7,564 nt of DNA from Acidobacteriota bacterium. GTDB lineage: Bacteria; Acidobacteriota; UBA6911. The DNA lies in assembly GCA_017860075.1 (NCBI GenBank), contig JAFNAH010000056.1, positions 1 to 7,564 of the forward strand. The letters run 5' to 3'. Below, one piece after another: positions 1 to 6,326 of the stretch; positions within the stretch are counted from its first letter, which is position 1; every line of letters begins with the position of its first letter. A model generated the notes under the pieces. It did not search any database. It saw only the letters and a list, made by a program, of their open reading frames with translations, and was not told where the DNA came from. A program made the translations under genes and the position numbers.

Positions 1-880
1 CGGCGCCCGCATCTGGACTCTGGCGGCGCTGTATGCGGTTGCGACATCAGTGGTTTGCTCGCTGGTCGAGACGCTGCCGCTGCCTGTCGACGACAACATT
101 TCCATCTGTGCTTCAGGCGGGTTATTCCTGGGGTGGTTCAGCACCGCTACGGTCCCCGACCTGTCGAATCCGTCCGCCTTTGGCACAGGCATTGCCGTAT
201 GCGTATCGGCGGCGTTGTTGGCATATTTTCTCGGGACGGTCTCTCCCGGAGGCGCTCTTTGGGGAGTTGTCCAGGGCACGGTCGTCTATGGCGCGCTCGG
301 TTTCCGGGGCTTTGTCCTGCTGGCGACGTTCTTTGTATTTGGGAGCGCTTTCTCGAAGGTCGGGTACGCCCGCAAGCTGGCCCGCGGAGTCGCACAGGCT
401 GACGGCGGCCGCCGCGCGTGGAGGCACGTGTGGGGCAAGGGATTCGCTGCCTTCGCGGCTGCGGTGGCCTCCATATTCCTAGCTCGAAAGGAGCCCGCCA
501 TCCTGGCGTACACAGCTGCCCTGGCAGGATCGCTCTGCGACACCACGGCCACCGAGCTGGGCCAGCTGTATGGCGGGGATCCGGTCCTGCTCCCATCGCT
601 CGAGCGCGTCCCCCGCGGCACCGCCGGCGGCGTCTCGCTGGCAGGGAGTGCCCTCGGCACCATTGCCGCAGGGATCATCGCTGTGGAGGCGTTGGCGCTT
701 GGCCTGGTGAGTCCCTGGGCCGCCGTCTCTGCCACGGTCGCCGCTGCTGTCGCAACGCACCTCGAGAGTCTGCTGGCGTCGAAAGGCGGCCGGTTGACAA
801 CCAGCGGCCCCATGATGAACGCCTTTCATACCACCGTGGCGATGATTCTGGCCCTCCTGCTCAACGGGATTTTCGCCTGA
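1..880 (+). CDS. Dolichol/phytol kinase-like (C-terminal end) fused to DUF92 domain, integral membrane protein, 5' partial
   Basis: The reading frame is open from the left edge (first full codon at 2), so the GTG at 50 is not the real start; 292 residues are visible. The first 40 or so contain ETLPLPVDDN, the signature found near the end of dolichol/phytol kinase and CDP-diglyceride-synthase-like membrane proteins. The rest is a DUF92 (TMEM19/VTE6-like) domain: a Gly-rich hydrophobic stretch (GTVSPGGALWG), GSAFSKVGYARK, a D-T-x-A-T-E-x-G motif, RGTAGGVSLAG, and a final MNAFHTT-type hydrophobic segment. About six or seven hydrophobic segments imply a polytopic inner-membrane protein. In plants VTE5 (phytol kinase) and VTE6 (DUF92, phytyl-phosphate kinase) act in sequence, so a fusion could turn a prenyl alcohol into its diphosphate; that is inference. 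The UbiA prenyltransferase gene follows after 57 bp and is probably co-transcribed. The substrate is unknown, and the N-terminal kinase part is outside the window. Confidence 0.8.
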   Translation, partial: GARIWTLAALYAVATSVVCSLVETLPLPVDDNISICASGGLFLGWFSTATVPDLSNPSAFGTGIAVCVSAALLAYFLGTVSPGGALWGVVQGTVVYGALGFRGFVLLATFFVFGSAFSKVGYARKLARGVAQADGGRRAWRHVWGKGFAAFAAAVASIFLARKEPAILAYTAALAGSLCDTTATELGQLYGGDPVLLPSLERVPRGTAGGVSLAGSALGTIAAGIIAVEALALGLVSPWAAVSATVAAAVATHLESLLASKGGRLTTSGPMMNAFHTTVAMILALLLNGIFA

Positions 881-905
881 AGGGATCGAGATGAAAAATC
901 CCGTT
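863..905 (+). repeat. Perfect 11-bp inverted repeat across the stop codon of the DUF92 gene
   Basis: AACGGGATTTT at 863-873 is the exact reverse complement of AAAATCCCGTT at 895-905, with a 21-nt loop that contains the stop codon (878-880). The right arm lies 14 nt before the Shine-Dalgarno of the UbiA gene. There is no T-tract after the right arm, so it is not a classic intrinsic terminator. It may be an mRNA-processing or attenuation hairpin between the two genes. Confidence 0.5.
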
Positions 906-937
906 CAGCCTGTAATTCGGAGGAGGAGAAGCGGTTC

Positions 938-1861
938 ATGAAGAATCACAACGTCTATTGGGAGTTTTCGCGGCCGTTCACGCTGCTGATGCCTGCGATC
1001 GGTATGCTGGCAGGCGGCATTGTCGCCTGGGGTGCGGATCCACGGGCTGTGTCCAGTTGGACCGGATCGGGGGCGCGCATCCTTATCAATCTGGCAGTCG
1101 GCGCATTGATGGCGGCGGTGATGAATGCGGGTTCCAACGGTCTCAACCAGATCTACGATCTTGAGATCGACCGGATCAACAAGCCTGAGCGTCCGCTTCC
1201 TTCCGGCCGGCTGGGGCTGCGGGAAGCCTGGCGGTTCACAGCGGCGACGATGGCCGCGGGGCTCCTTATGGCCTGGCTCGTCAACTGGCAATGTTTCGCG
1301 CTTGCGGCTACGGCCGCCGTGCTCACCGCCTGTTATTCCGCGCCACCCGCGAGAACAAAAAGGTGGGGAATCCCGGCCAACATTACCGTCTCCATACCGC
1401 GCGGCTTCCTTCTCCCCGTCGCAGGCTGGTCAACTGTGAAGACGGTCGCAATGCCCGAGCCATGGCTCCTCGCCCTGCCTCTGGGGCTCTTCATTTTCGG
1501 CGCGAGCTCCACGAAGGATTTTTCCGATATACCGGGAGACCGCGCGGGTGGTTGCCAGACGCTTCCGGTGAAGTACGGGGTCCGCAAGACGGCACTGATT
1601 ATCGCGCCGTTCTTCGTTTTTCCTTTTGCGCTGTGGGCACTGTTTGCACAGATGGGGTATCTTTCGGCCCCGAGACCGGCGATCTATGCTCTCTCGGCGG
1701 TGTTGCCGATCCTGGGCCTCTACATCGACGTGCGAATCCTGGCCAGGCCGGAAGAGCTGAGCAGCGGAGAGAACCACATATCCTGGAAGCTTATCTACCT
1801 GATGGCGATTGTCGCGTATGCAGGCCTGGCATTGATCTACGGGTGGCCGCGCAGCAATTGA
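938..1861 (+). CDS. UbiA-family prenyltransferase (chlorophyll synthase / DGGGP synthase-like)
   Basis: A 307-residue polytopic membrane protein, the normal length for the UbiA superfamily, which transfers a prenyl group from a prenyl diphosphate to an acceptor. Both Asp-rich Mg-diphosphate motifs are intact: N70-x3-D74-x3-D78, followed by INKPERPLPSG, and D194-x2-D197-x3-D201 (KDFSDIPGDR), followed by QTLPVKYG. The YSAPP motif at 133-137 is also typical. The INKPxRPxPSG and KDxxDxxGDR patterns resemble the ChlG/BchG and archaeal digeranylgeranylglyceryl-phosphate synthase branches more than UbiA or COX10 sensu stricto, but the acceptor cannot be read from sequence. The ATG is well supported by a strong GGAGGAGGAG Shine-Dalgarno at 919-928. 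It lies 57 bp after the kinase/DUF92 gene on the same strand, so it may use the prenyl diphosphate made by that protein. It converges on the mutase gene with a 31-bp gap. Confidence 0.85.
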   Translation: MKNHNVYWEFSRPFTLLMPAIGMLAGGIVAWGADPRAVSSWTGSGARILINLAVGALMAAVMNAGSNGLNQIYDLEIDRINKPERPLPSGRLGLREAWRFTAATMAAGLLMAWLVNWQCFALAATAAVLTACYSAPPARTKRWGIPANITVSIPRGFLLPVAGWSTVKTVAMPEPWLLALPLGLFIFGASSTKDFSDIPGDRAGGCQTLPVKYGVRKTALIIAPFFVFPFALWALFAQMGYLSAPRPAIYALSAVLPILGLYIDVRILARPEELSSGENHISWKLIYLMAIVAYAGLALIYGWPRSN

Positions 1862-1864
1862 CGA

Positions 1865-1877
1865 CGGCCTGCGGCCG
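1865..1877. other. Short GC hairpin between convergent genes
   Basis: CGGCC (1865-1869) and GGCCG (1873-1877) form a 5-bp stem with a 3-nt loop in the 31-bp gap between the UbiA stop and the mutase stop. No T-run follows on either strand, so any terminator role is weakly supported. Confidence 0.2.
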
Positions 1878-1892
1878 CCGCCCCCGTTCACG

Positions 1893-3428
1893 CTAGAGTA
1901 CCACCGATTCGCGGTACACCCCGAAGACACCACGCAGGCAATCGGAGATCTCTCCTGCAGTGCACAGCGCGTCGACCGCGTCGAGGATCCGGGGGAGCAG
2001 GTTGTCGCTGCCCGCGGCCGCCTGTCGGAGCGCAGCCAACGCGCACTCCGCTGCTGTGCCGTCACGCTCGGCACGGAGTTTCTGAACCGTTTCCCTGCGT
2101 CTGACGCCCACGGCCTCATCGACGACGAGCGTTTCGATGGAAGGCTGCTCCTCGCTCGCATAACGGTTGAGCCCCACGATGACGGTCTCGCCTGACTCGA
2201 CCAGTCGCTGGTGACGATAGGCAGATTCCTGGATCTCGCGCTGCACATAGCCGGATTCGATTGCGCGGAGCATTCCGCCCATTGAATCGATCTTGCGAAT
2301 GTAGGCTTCCGCCTCGGCTTCGATCTCATCCGTCATACGCTCGATCGCGTACGAACCGCCGGCGGGGTCGACGGTGTTGGCTACGCCGCTTTCGCAGGCG
2401 ATGATCTGCTGGGTGCGCAGCGCCGTTCTTACGGCAGCGTCGCCGGGAAGCGCGAGCGCCTCATCGAGAGAGTTGGTGTGGAGGGACTGGGCACCTCCGA
2501 GGACTGCGGCAAGCGCCTGAATCGTGACGCGCACGATGTTGTTTTCCGGTTGCTGTGCCGTCAGTGTGCTCCCGGCGGTCTGGGCATGGAACCGCAGCGC
2601 CCATGATTTCGGATTCCCGGCGGTGAAGCGTTCGCGCATGATGCGTGCCCAGAGGCGCCTTGCGGCGCGGAATTTCGCGATCTCCTCGAGCAGATCGTTG
2701 TGGGCGTTGAAGAAGAACGAGATCTGGGGCGCGAAGTCGTCGACTGCCAGGCCCTGGTTCATGGCGCTCTCGACGTATGCGATGCCATCCGCCAGCGTGA
2801 AGGCCACTTCCTGGACGGCCGTGGCTCCGGCCTCGCGAATGTGATACCCGCTGACGGAGATCGTGTTCCAGTTCGGGACCTCCCGTTGGCAGTAGGCGAA
2901 GATGTCGGTCGTGAGTCTAAGCGAAGGGGCGGGAGGGAAGATGTATGTGCCCCGGGCGATGTACTCTTTGAGGATGTCATTTTGAATCGTGCCGCGCAGC
3001 GCCTCCTGCGGGACGCCGCGCCTGCGGGCGATGCACACCACCATCGCAAGCAGGATCGCGGCGGTGCTGTTGATGGTCATCGAAATCGACACCTTTTCGA
3101 GCGGGATTTCGTCGAGGAGCACCTCCATGTCCCGGAGGCTTGCTATCGACACACCTACCTTGCCGACCTCACCCATTGCCAGCGGATGGTCGGGGTCCAT
3201 CCCCATTTGTGTCGGGAGGTCAAACGCGATGCTCAGCCCGGTTTGACCGTTCTTCAGCAGGTAGTGATACCGCCGGTTGGACTCCTCTGCCGTTCCAAAA
3301 CCCGCGTATTGGCGCATCGTCCAGAGGCGGCCGCGGTACATATTCGGGTAGATGCCGCGGGTGAACGGATATTCTCCGGGTCGTTCTATGTTCCGATCTT
3401 CCGGTTCGTATACGGCGCGCTTTTGCAT
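1893..3428 (-). CDS. Methylmalonyl-CoA mutase, large (catalytic) subunit without B12-binding domain
   Basis: The 511-residue product is the TIM-barrel substrate domain of an adenosylcobalamin-dependent acyl-CoA mutase, which interconverts (R)-methylmalonyl-CoA and succinyl-CoA in propionate metabolism. Family landmarks are [13 protein letters not shown] (19-31), [13 protein letters not shown] (39-51), [12 protein letters not shown] (65-76), [10 protein letters not shown] (147-156), SGYHIREAG (193-201) and [10 protein letters not shown]. Aligned to the Propionibacterium enzyme with a constant offset of 48, Y41 equals Tyr89, Q149 Gln197, R159 Arg207 and H196 His244. The Tyr/Arg pair indicates methylmalonyl-CoA rather than isobutyryl- (Phe/Gln) or 2-hydroxyisobutyryl-CoA (Ile/Gln) mutase. 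It ends at [14 protein letters not shown], where the barrel domain stops; there is no DxHxxG cobalamin domain, so a separate small subunit must exist elsewhere. An in-frame TGA three codons before the ATG fixes the start limit, and GAGTGA is a modest Shine-Dalgarno. The N-terminus is about 40-50 residues shorter than many two-subunit homologues. Confidence 0.92.
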   Translation of the reverse strand: MQKRAVYEPEDRNIERPGEYPFTRGIYPNMYRGRLWTMRQYAGFGTAEESNRRYHYLLKNGQTGLSIAFDLPTQMGMDPDHPLAMGEVGKVGVSIASLRDMEVLLDEIPLEKVSISMTINSTAAILLAMVVCIARRRGVPQEALRGTIQNDILKEYIARGTYIFPPAPSLRLTTDIFAYCQREVPNWNTISVSGYHIREAGATAVQEVAFTLADGIAYVESAMNQGLAVDDFAPQISFFFNAHNDLLEEIAKFRAARRLWARIMRERFTAGNPKSWALRFHAQTAGSTLTAQQPENNIVRVTIQALAAVLGGAQSLHTNSLDEALALPGDAAVRTALRTQQIIACESGVANTVDPAGGSYAIERMTDEIEAEAEAYIRKIDSMGGMLRAIESGYVQREIQESAYRHQRLVESGETVIVGLNRYASEEQPSIETLVVDEAVGVRRRETVQKLRAERDGTAAECALAALRQAAAGSDNLLPRILDAVDALCTAGEISDCLRGVFGVYRESVVL

Positions 3429-3550
3429 AGCTGGTCACTCAAGGATCATGATAACGGCCCGGGATCTTGCTCCTCACTTCGGCGGATACGGGGCCCCGGA
3501 GGCTTGGATTCTACCCCATTCCACCGGAGCAATTCATGCATGCCGGTAAA

Positions 3551-3577
3551 TCGTTGATAATAATAATATTAATGCGA
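3551..3577. other. AT-rich patch in the divergent intergenic region
   Basis: In a strongly GC-rich window, this stretch holds several AT-only runs built on a TAA/ATA repeat between the divergent mutase gene and the small hypothetical gene. It lies about 30-55 bp upstream of the -35 box of the rightward promoter, a position suited to an UP-element, a nucleoid-protein site or an easily melted region. The function is inferred from position and composition only. Leftward, a TAGAAT box near 3510 could be part of a mutase promoter, but no convincing -35 was found at normal spacing. Confidence 0.35.
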
Positions 3578-3606
3578 CGATTCATCAGGCGCAATCAAGT
3601 TGGAAC

Positions 3607-3636
3607 TTGACAGTGCCTCGCTAATTCTCCGATAAT
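3607..3636 (+). promoter_or_regulatory. Sigma-70-type promoter for the small hypothetical gene
   Basis: A perfect -35 box TTGACA (3607-3612) is followed by an 18-bp spacer and a -10 box GATAAT (3631-3636), five of six matches to TATAAT. The predicted transcription start is near 3643, giving a leader of about 50 nt before the ATG at 3695. This also excludes the in-frame ATG at 3635, which lies inside the -10 box. Confidence 0.65.
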
Positions 3637-3694
3637 GGTCTCGCGCTTTCCGAGCAGCAGGCAGCGGGAGAGCAGGTGCGCCGGGGAATTCCGG

Positions 3695-3982
3695 ATGGCT
3701 GATGCAGAAATCAAACGGCTTCTGAAGCAACTGGGCGAGGCGATCAACGAGACTCTGAGCGACTCGCCGAAGATAAACGACTGCATTCAGAGCATCCGGG
3801 ATTCAGGCTACGAAGTCTTTCTCATCATCGAAGCGAAGATCGGCTTCAATCGGATGGACAAGAGCGAGGAGCACTCGCATTCGACTGTCTTGCAGCACGA
3901 CGAGCCGGTCCATCTGCGAATCACCAGTGAGGACGCTAAGTTCTTGAAATCGCTTAAGATAGCGGTTGACAAAGAGGCCTGA
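3695..3982 (+). CDS. Small uncharacterised protein (95 aa)
   Basis: I do not recognise a named family. The ATG at 3695 is preferred over the upstream in-frame ATG at 3635, because the latter overlaps the promoter's -10 box and its first 20 residues are Arg/Ser-rich and unlike the rest; a GGGGA at 3683-3687 sits 7 nt before the chosen start. The product is soluble and charged, with no signal peptide or membrane segment. An amphipathic helical part (residues 1-35, LLKQLGEAINETLSDS) is followed by a beta-like strand (YEVFLIIEAKIGF), a polar His/Glu-rich linker, and an ending SEDAKFLKSLKI. It resembles small hypothetical proteins I vaguely associate with Acidobacteriota genomes (LGEAINESLS... followed by GYDVFLxxEAxIGF), but this could not be checked. 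It stands alone behind its own promoter and converges on selD with only 3 bp between the stops. Confidence 0.75.
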   Translation: MADAEIKRLLKQLGEAINETLSDSPKINDCIQSIRDSGYEVFLIIEAKIGFNRMDKSEEHSHSTVLQHDEPVHLRITSEDAKFLKSLKIAVDKEA

Positions 3983-3985
3983 TCC

Positions 3986-5017
3986 TCACTCCACGACGAT
4001 CCTCTTCTTCCGTTCCTCCTCGACGAACCCTACGTGTGCAGCCTTCACGTTGCGGTCAGTCATGTCGCTCATCAAGCCCGAAAGGTCCTCGGCTTTGACG
4101 CAGATCAGCAGCCCTCCGGATGTTTGAGGATCGAGCAGTATGTTTCTCAGGTCCTCCTGCACTGTGGGGCTGAAGTAGGTGCTCTCTTTCACCATGCTCC
4201 ACGTGGTTCTGGCGGTGCGCGGCAGGACTCCTTCGCGCACCAGTTCAATCGCCTCCGGAATAAACGGAATTCGCTCCGAAAGGAACCGGAAGGTAACCCT
4301 GCTGGCCTCTGCCATCTCGAACGCATGGCCGATCAGGCCGAATCCTGTGATATCGGTGGCGGCGCTGCAGTCACGCTGTATCATGACCTCCGATGCAGTC
4401 CGATTCAGCGTGGCCATGATTTCGATTGCCCGCGCGGCTGATTCCGAACTCGTTCTGCCGGACTTGATGCCGCTGGTGATGATGCCCAGCCCGAGGGGTT
4501 TGGTCAGCACCAATGCATCTCCCGGACGTGCCCGGGAGTTTGTCATGACACGGTCCGGATGAATCAGCCCGGTGACTGAGTAGCCGAACTTGATTTCGGC
4601 ATCGGTTACGGTATGTCCCCCGACCAGGGCGACATCGGCCTCATGAAGTTTGTCGACTCCTCCCGACATGATCCGGGCAAGGACATCCATGTCTCCACCC
4701 TTCTCAGGAAAGCAGGCGATGGCCATGGCGGTGATAGGGGTCCCTCCCATCGCATACACGTCGCTGAGTGAGTTTGCAGCTGCGATGGCGCCGTAAGAAT
4801 AGGGGTCGTCAACAACGGGGGTGAAGAAATCGACCGTCTGCACCAGTGCGTGCGAGTCATCAAGACGATACACGCCGGCATCGTCCGCGGTCTCGTAGCC
4901 GACCAGGACCTTTGGGTTATGATAGCGCGGTATGTGACTCAGAACCTGAGCCAGGCTGGAAGCACTCAGCTTGCTGGCTCAACCGGCGCATGAAACGGTT
5001 TCTGTGAGACGCCTCAT
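3986..5017 (-). CDS. selD: Selenide, water dikinase (selenophosphate synthetase), selenocysteine-containing
   Basis: SelD makes selenophosphate from selenide and ATP, the selenium donor for selenocysteine and 2-selenouridine synthesis. The 343-codon reading frame starts at the ATG at 5017 and passes an in-frame TGA at codon 13 (4981-4979), read as Sec. The N-terminus is MRRLTETVSCAG-U-ASKLS. U13 and K16 match E. coli Cys17 and Lys20, with the same three-residue step. Next come ETADDAG (42-48; Asp51 region), VDFFTP with D63 (E. coli Asp68), SDVYAMGG with D86 (Asp91), GGHTVTD, ATDITGFG with D222 (Asp227) and LLDPQTSGGLL. Total length is normal for SelD (E. coli 347). Starting at the GTG at 4873 would give 295 residues and lose the catalytic residue, Lys and the first nucleotide-binding Asp. 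The start overlaps the bactofilin stop by 3 bp, and AGGA lies 10 nt upstream, so translation is probably coupled. Selenium supply should affect its own expression, since it is needed to read U13. Confidence 0.93.
4935..4981 (-). promoter_or_regulatory. Candidate bacterial SECIS element of selD with the Sec UGA codon
   Basis: The TGA Sec codon is 4981-4979. Thirty-three nt after it comes an apical loop GTT (4945-4943) closed by an 8-bp stem, TGGCTCAG (4953-4946) with CTGAGTCA (4942-4935), including one G-U pair. A short loop with G first and U second, 16-37 nt after the UGA, fits the general bacterial SECIS model recognised by SelB. A competing fold pairs TGAGCCAG (4981-4974, including the UGA itself) with CTGGCTCA (4954-4947), with an inner GCTG/CAGC stem and an AGUGCUUC loop 12 nt from the UGA. 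The two folds share bases and exclude each other; which one forms is not known. Confidence 0.6.
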
Positions 5018-5463
5018 AGGCTCTTGATCCTGTCCTCCCCCGCGGATTTTGATGAGGCAGGGGGCAGGCTTGACGGCCCCGGCTGCTCCGGTCCGGCCTT
5101 CTGTACCTTCGCGGCCTGCACCTGCTCACTCATGTTGCACTTGCCTTCGAAGAGCGCTCCGGCTTCGATTATGAGGCAAGGAGTAAAGATCTCCCCATAG
5201 ACCCTGCCCTCTTTGTGTACTTCTACCCTGTCCGTGGCTCGGACGACACCGCGGAACTCACCGTTGATCGAGATCTTCTTGATCGCGACCTCGGCGTCGA
5301 CTCTGCCCTTCGGCCCTATGACCAGGAACGCCTCCGATCGGACTTTTCCCTTCAAGACCCCGTCGACCCTGAGACCATGTGTAAAGGAAAGCTCGCCCAC
5401 CATCTCCACACCTTCAGCAAGGATGCTGGCGATCTCCTCCGGCTTGTCCTTCGAGAATTTCAT
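5014..5463 (-). CDS. Bactofilin (polymer-forming cytoskeletal protein, DUF583)
   Basis: A 149-residue protein with the bactofilin core at roughly residues 13-110: repeated short turns ending in Gly and hydrophobic residues (GVEMVGELSF, LRVDGVLKGKV, ISINGEFRGVV, VEVHKEGRVYGEI, LIIEAGALFEGKC) that build a right-handed beta-helix. Bactofilins polymerise without nucleotides into filaments or membrane-bound scaffolds used in cell shape, polarity and, in some bacteria, anchoring of the ParABS partition system. The short N-terminal tail (MKFSKDKPEEIASIL) and the Pro/Ser/Lys-rich, probably disordered C-tail (about 112-149) are usual for the family. Its ATG overlaps the parB stop (ATGA, 5463-5460) and its TGA overlaps the selD start. 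A GGAG lies about 8 nt upstream of its ATG. The position right after parAB fits a role with chromosome segregation. Confidence 0.93.
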   Translation of the reverse strand: MKFSKDKPEEIASILAEGVEMVGELSFTHGLRVDGVLKGKVRSEAFLVIGPKGRVDAEVAIKKISINGEFRGVVRATDRVEVHKEGRVYGEIFTPCLIIEAGALFEGKCNMSEQVQAAKVQKAGPEQPGPSSLPPASSKSAGEDRIKSL

Positions 5464-6326
5464 ACTGTCGCTCCGTTTGTCTTCGTGTTGGACGTGAGAA
5501 TTCCGTAAATCCGCATGAGGTCCTCCTGACTGAAGAAATGGATCCGAACCTGCCCGGATCCCCGGGAGTCTCGATTGACCTTTATTTCGACCTTCGTGCC
5601 CAGGATCAGGCGCAGGCGATCAGAGGCGGCGGCAACATTGGGATCCTCAGGGGTCATCCGGCGAGGCTTCTTCGATTCCCGTTTTGCCCATTTCTCAGCT
5701 TCACGCACCGACCATCCCTGTGCGACCATCCGGGCAGCCAGCTTGGATACCTCGGCTGGCGGTGAATTCATTGAGAGGAGTGCGCGAGCGTGTCCCGGCG
5801 AGAGTTTGCCATCTGCTACGAGGGCCTTGACGGCAGCCGGAAGCTTGAGCAGGCGGAGGGCATTCGCGACCGTGCTTCTTTCCTTGCCGAGACGCGCTGC
5901 CAGCTCTTCCTGTGTCATCCGGAGGGTGTCCATCAGGTTGTGGCAGGCCTGGGCCTCCTCGATCGGGTTGAGCTGTTCGCGCTGAATGTTTTCGACCAGT
6001 GCCAGCTCGAGCAGGCGTTCGTCAGGTACTTCCCGCACCACGGCAGGGATTCTCAGCAAACCGGCTCTCTGCGCCGCGGCGAGGCGTCTTTCGCCGGCAA
6101 CAAGCTGGTAGCCGTCCCTCGTCGGGCGCACAAGCACCGGTTGAAGGATTCCGTTCTCCCGGATCGAAGCAGCCAATTCTTCCAGCCGGCTTTCGTCGAG
6201 CTTCAATCTCGGCTGGACCGGGTTTGTCTTGATACGGTCAATGTCGATTTCAGAGGGAGCCGGCTCGGGCTGCTCCAAATCAGGGATGAGCGCCCCCAAG
6301 CCCCGACCCAGGGCCTTTTTTTGCAT
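5460..6326 (-). CDS. parB: Chromosome-partitioning protein ParB (Spo0J/Noc family)
   Basis: The 288-residue ParB is the CTP-dependent DNA clamp that loads at parS and spreads to form the partition complex. The N-terminus KKALGRGLGALIP is the typical ParA-interacting segment. The nuclease-like CTP-binding domain shows NPVQPR (35-40), GERRLAAA (78-85; arginine-rich CTP motif) and ENIQRE (112-117). A helix-turn-helix (about 137-163, MTQEELAARLGKERSTVANA) and LSPGHARALL follow, and a C-terminal dimerisation domain starts after about residue 225. The start is supported by AAAGGAG at 6343-6337, 10 nt upstream, and by the conserved N-terminus, although it overlaps the end of parA by 47 bp in another frame. 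A perfect parS lies about 800 bp upstream, beside parA. Confidence 0.97.
   Translation of the reverse strand: MQKKALGRGLGALIPDLEQPEPAPSEIDIDRIKTNPVQPRLKLDESRLEELAASIRENGILQPVLVRPTRDGYQLVAGERRLAAAQRAGLLRIPAVVREVPDERLLELALVENIQREQLNPIEEAQACHNLMDTLRMTQEELAARLGKERSTVANALRLLKLPAAVKALVADGKLSPGHARALLSMNSPPAEVSKLAARMVAQGWSVREAEKWAKRESKKPRRMTPEDPNVAAASDRLRLILGTKVEIKVNRDSRGSGQVRIHFFSQEDLMRIYGILTSNTKTNGATV

Noticed and set aside
863..905. Intrinsic terminator after the DUF92 gene
   Set aside because: The stem is real but there is no T-tract after it, and the next gene follows at once on the same strand.
1430..2329. Long minus-strand open frame across the UbiA and mutase 3' ends
   Set aside because: It spans two real genes in the wrong frame and is Arg/Ser-rich without family motifs.
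2700..3557. Long plus-strand open frame opposite the mutase gene
   Set aside because: It is antisense to a well-supported mutase gene, has no recognisable domain and has GC-rich shadow composition.
3635..3694. Upstream ATG at 3635 as the start of the small hypothetical gene
   Set aside because: It lies within the predicted -10 box, and the added 20 residues are Arg/Ser-rich and unlike the rest of the protein.
4195..4210. Second parS-like site around CACGTG inside selD
   Set aside because: Only the CACGTG core and a few flanking bases match (about 10 of 16); similar cores at 424 and 6893 are no better, so they are chance.
4979..4981. The in-frame TGA as a nonsense mutation making selD a pseudogene
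   Set aside because: It falls precisely on the catalytic Cys/Sec codon, sequence on both sides stays SelD-like and in frame, and a SECIS-like hairpin follows.
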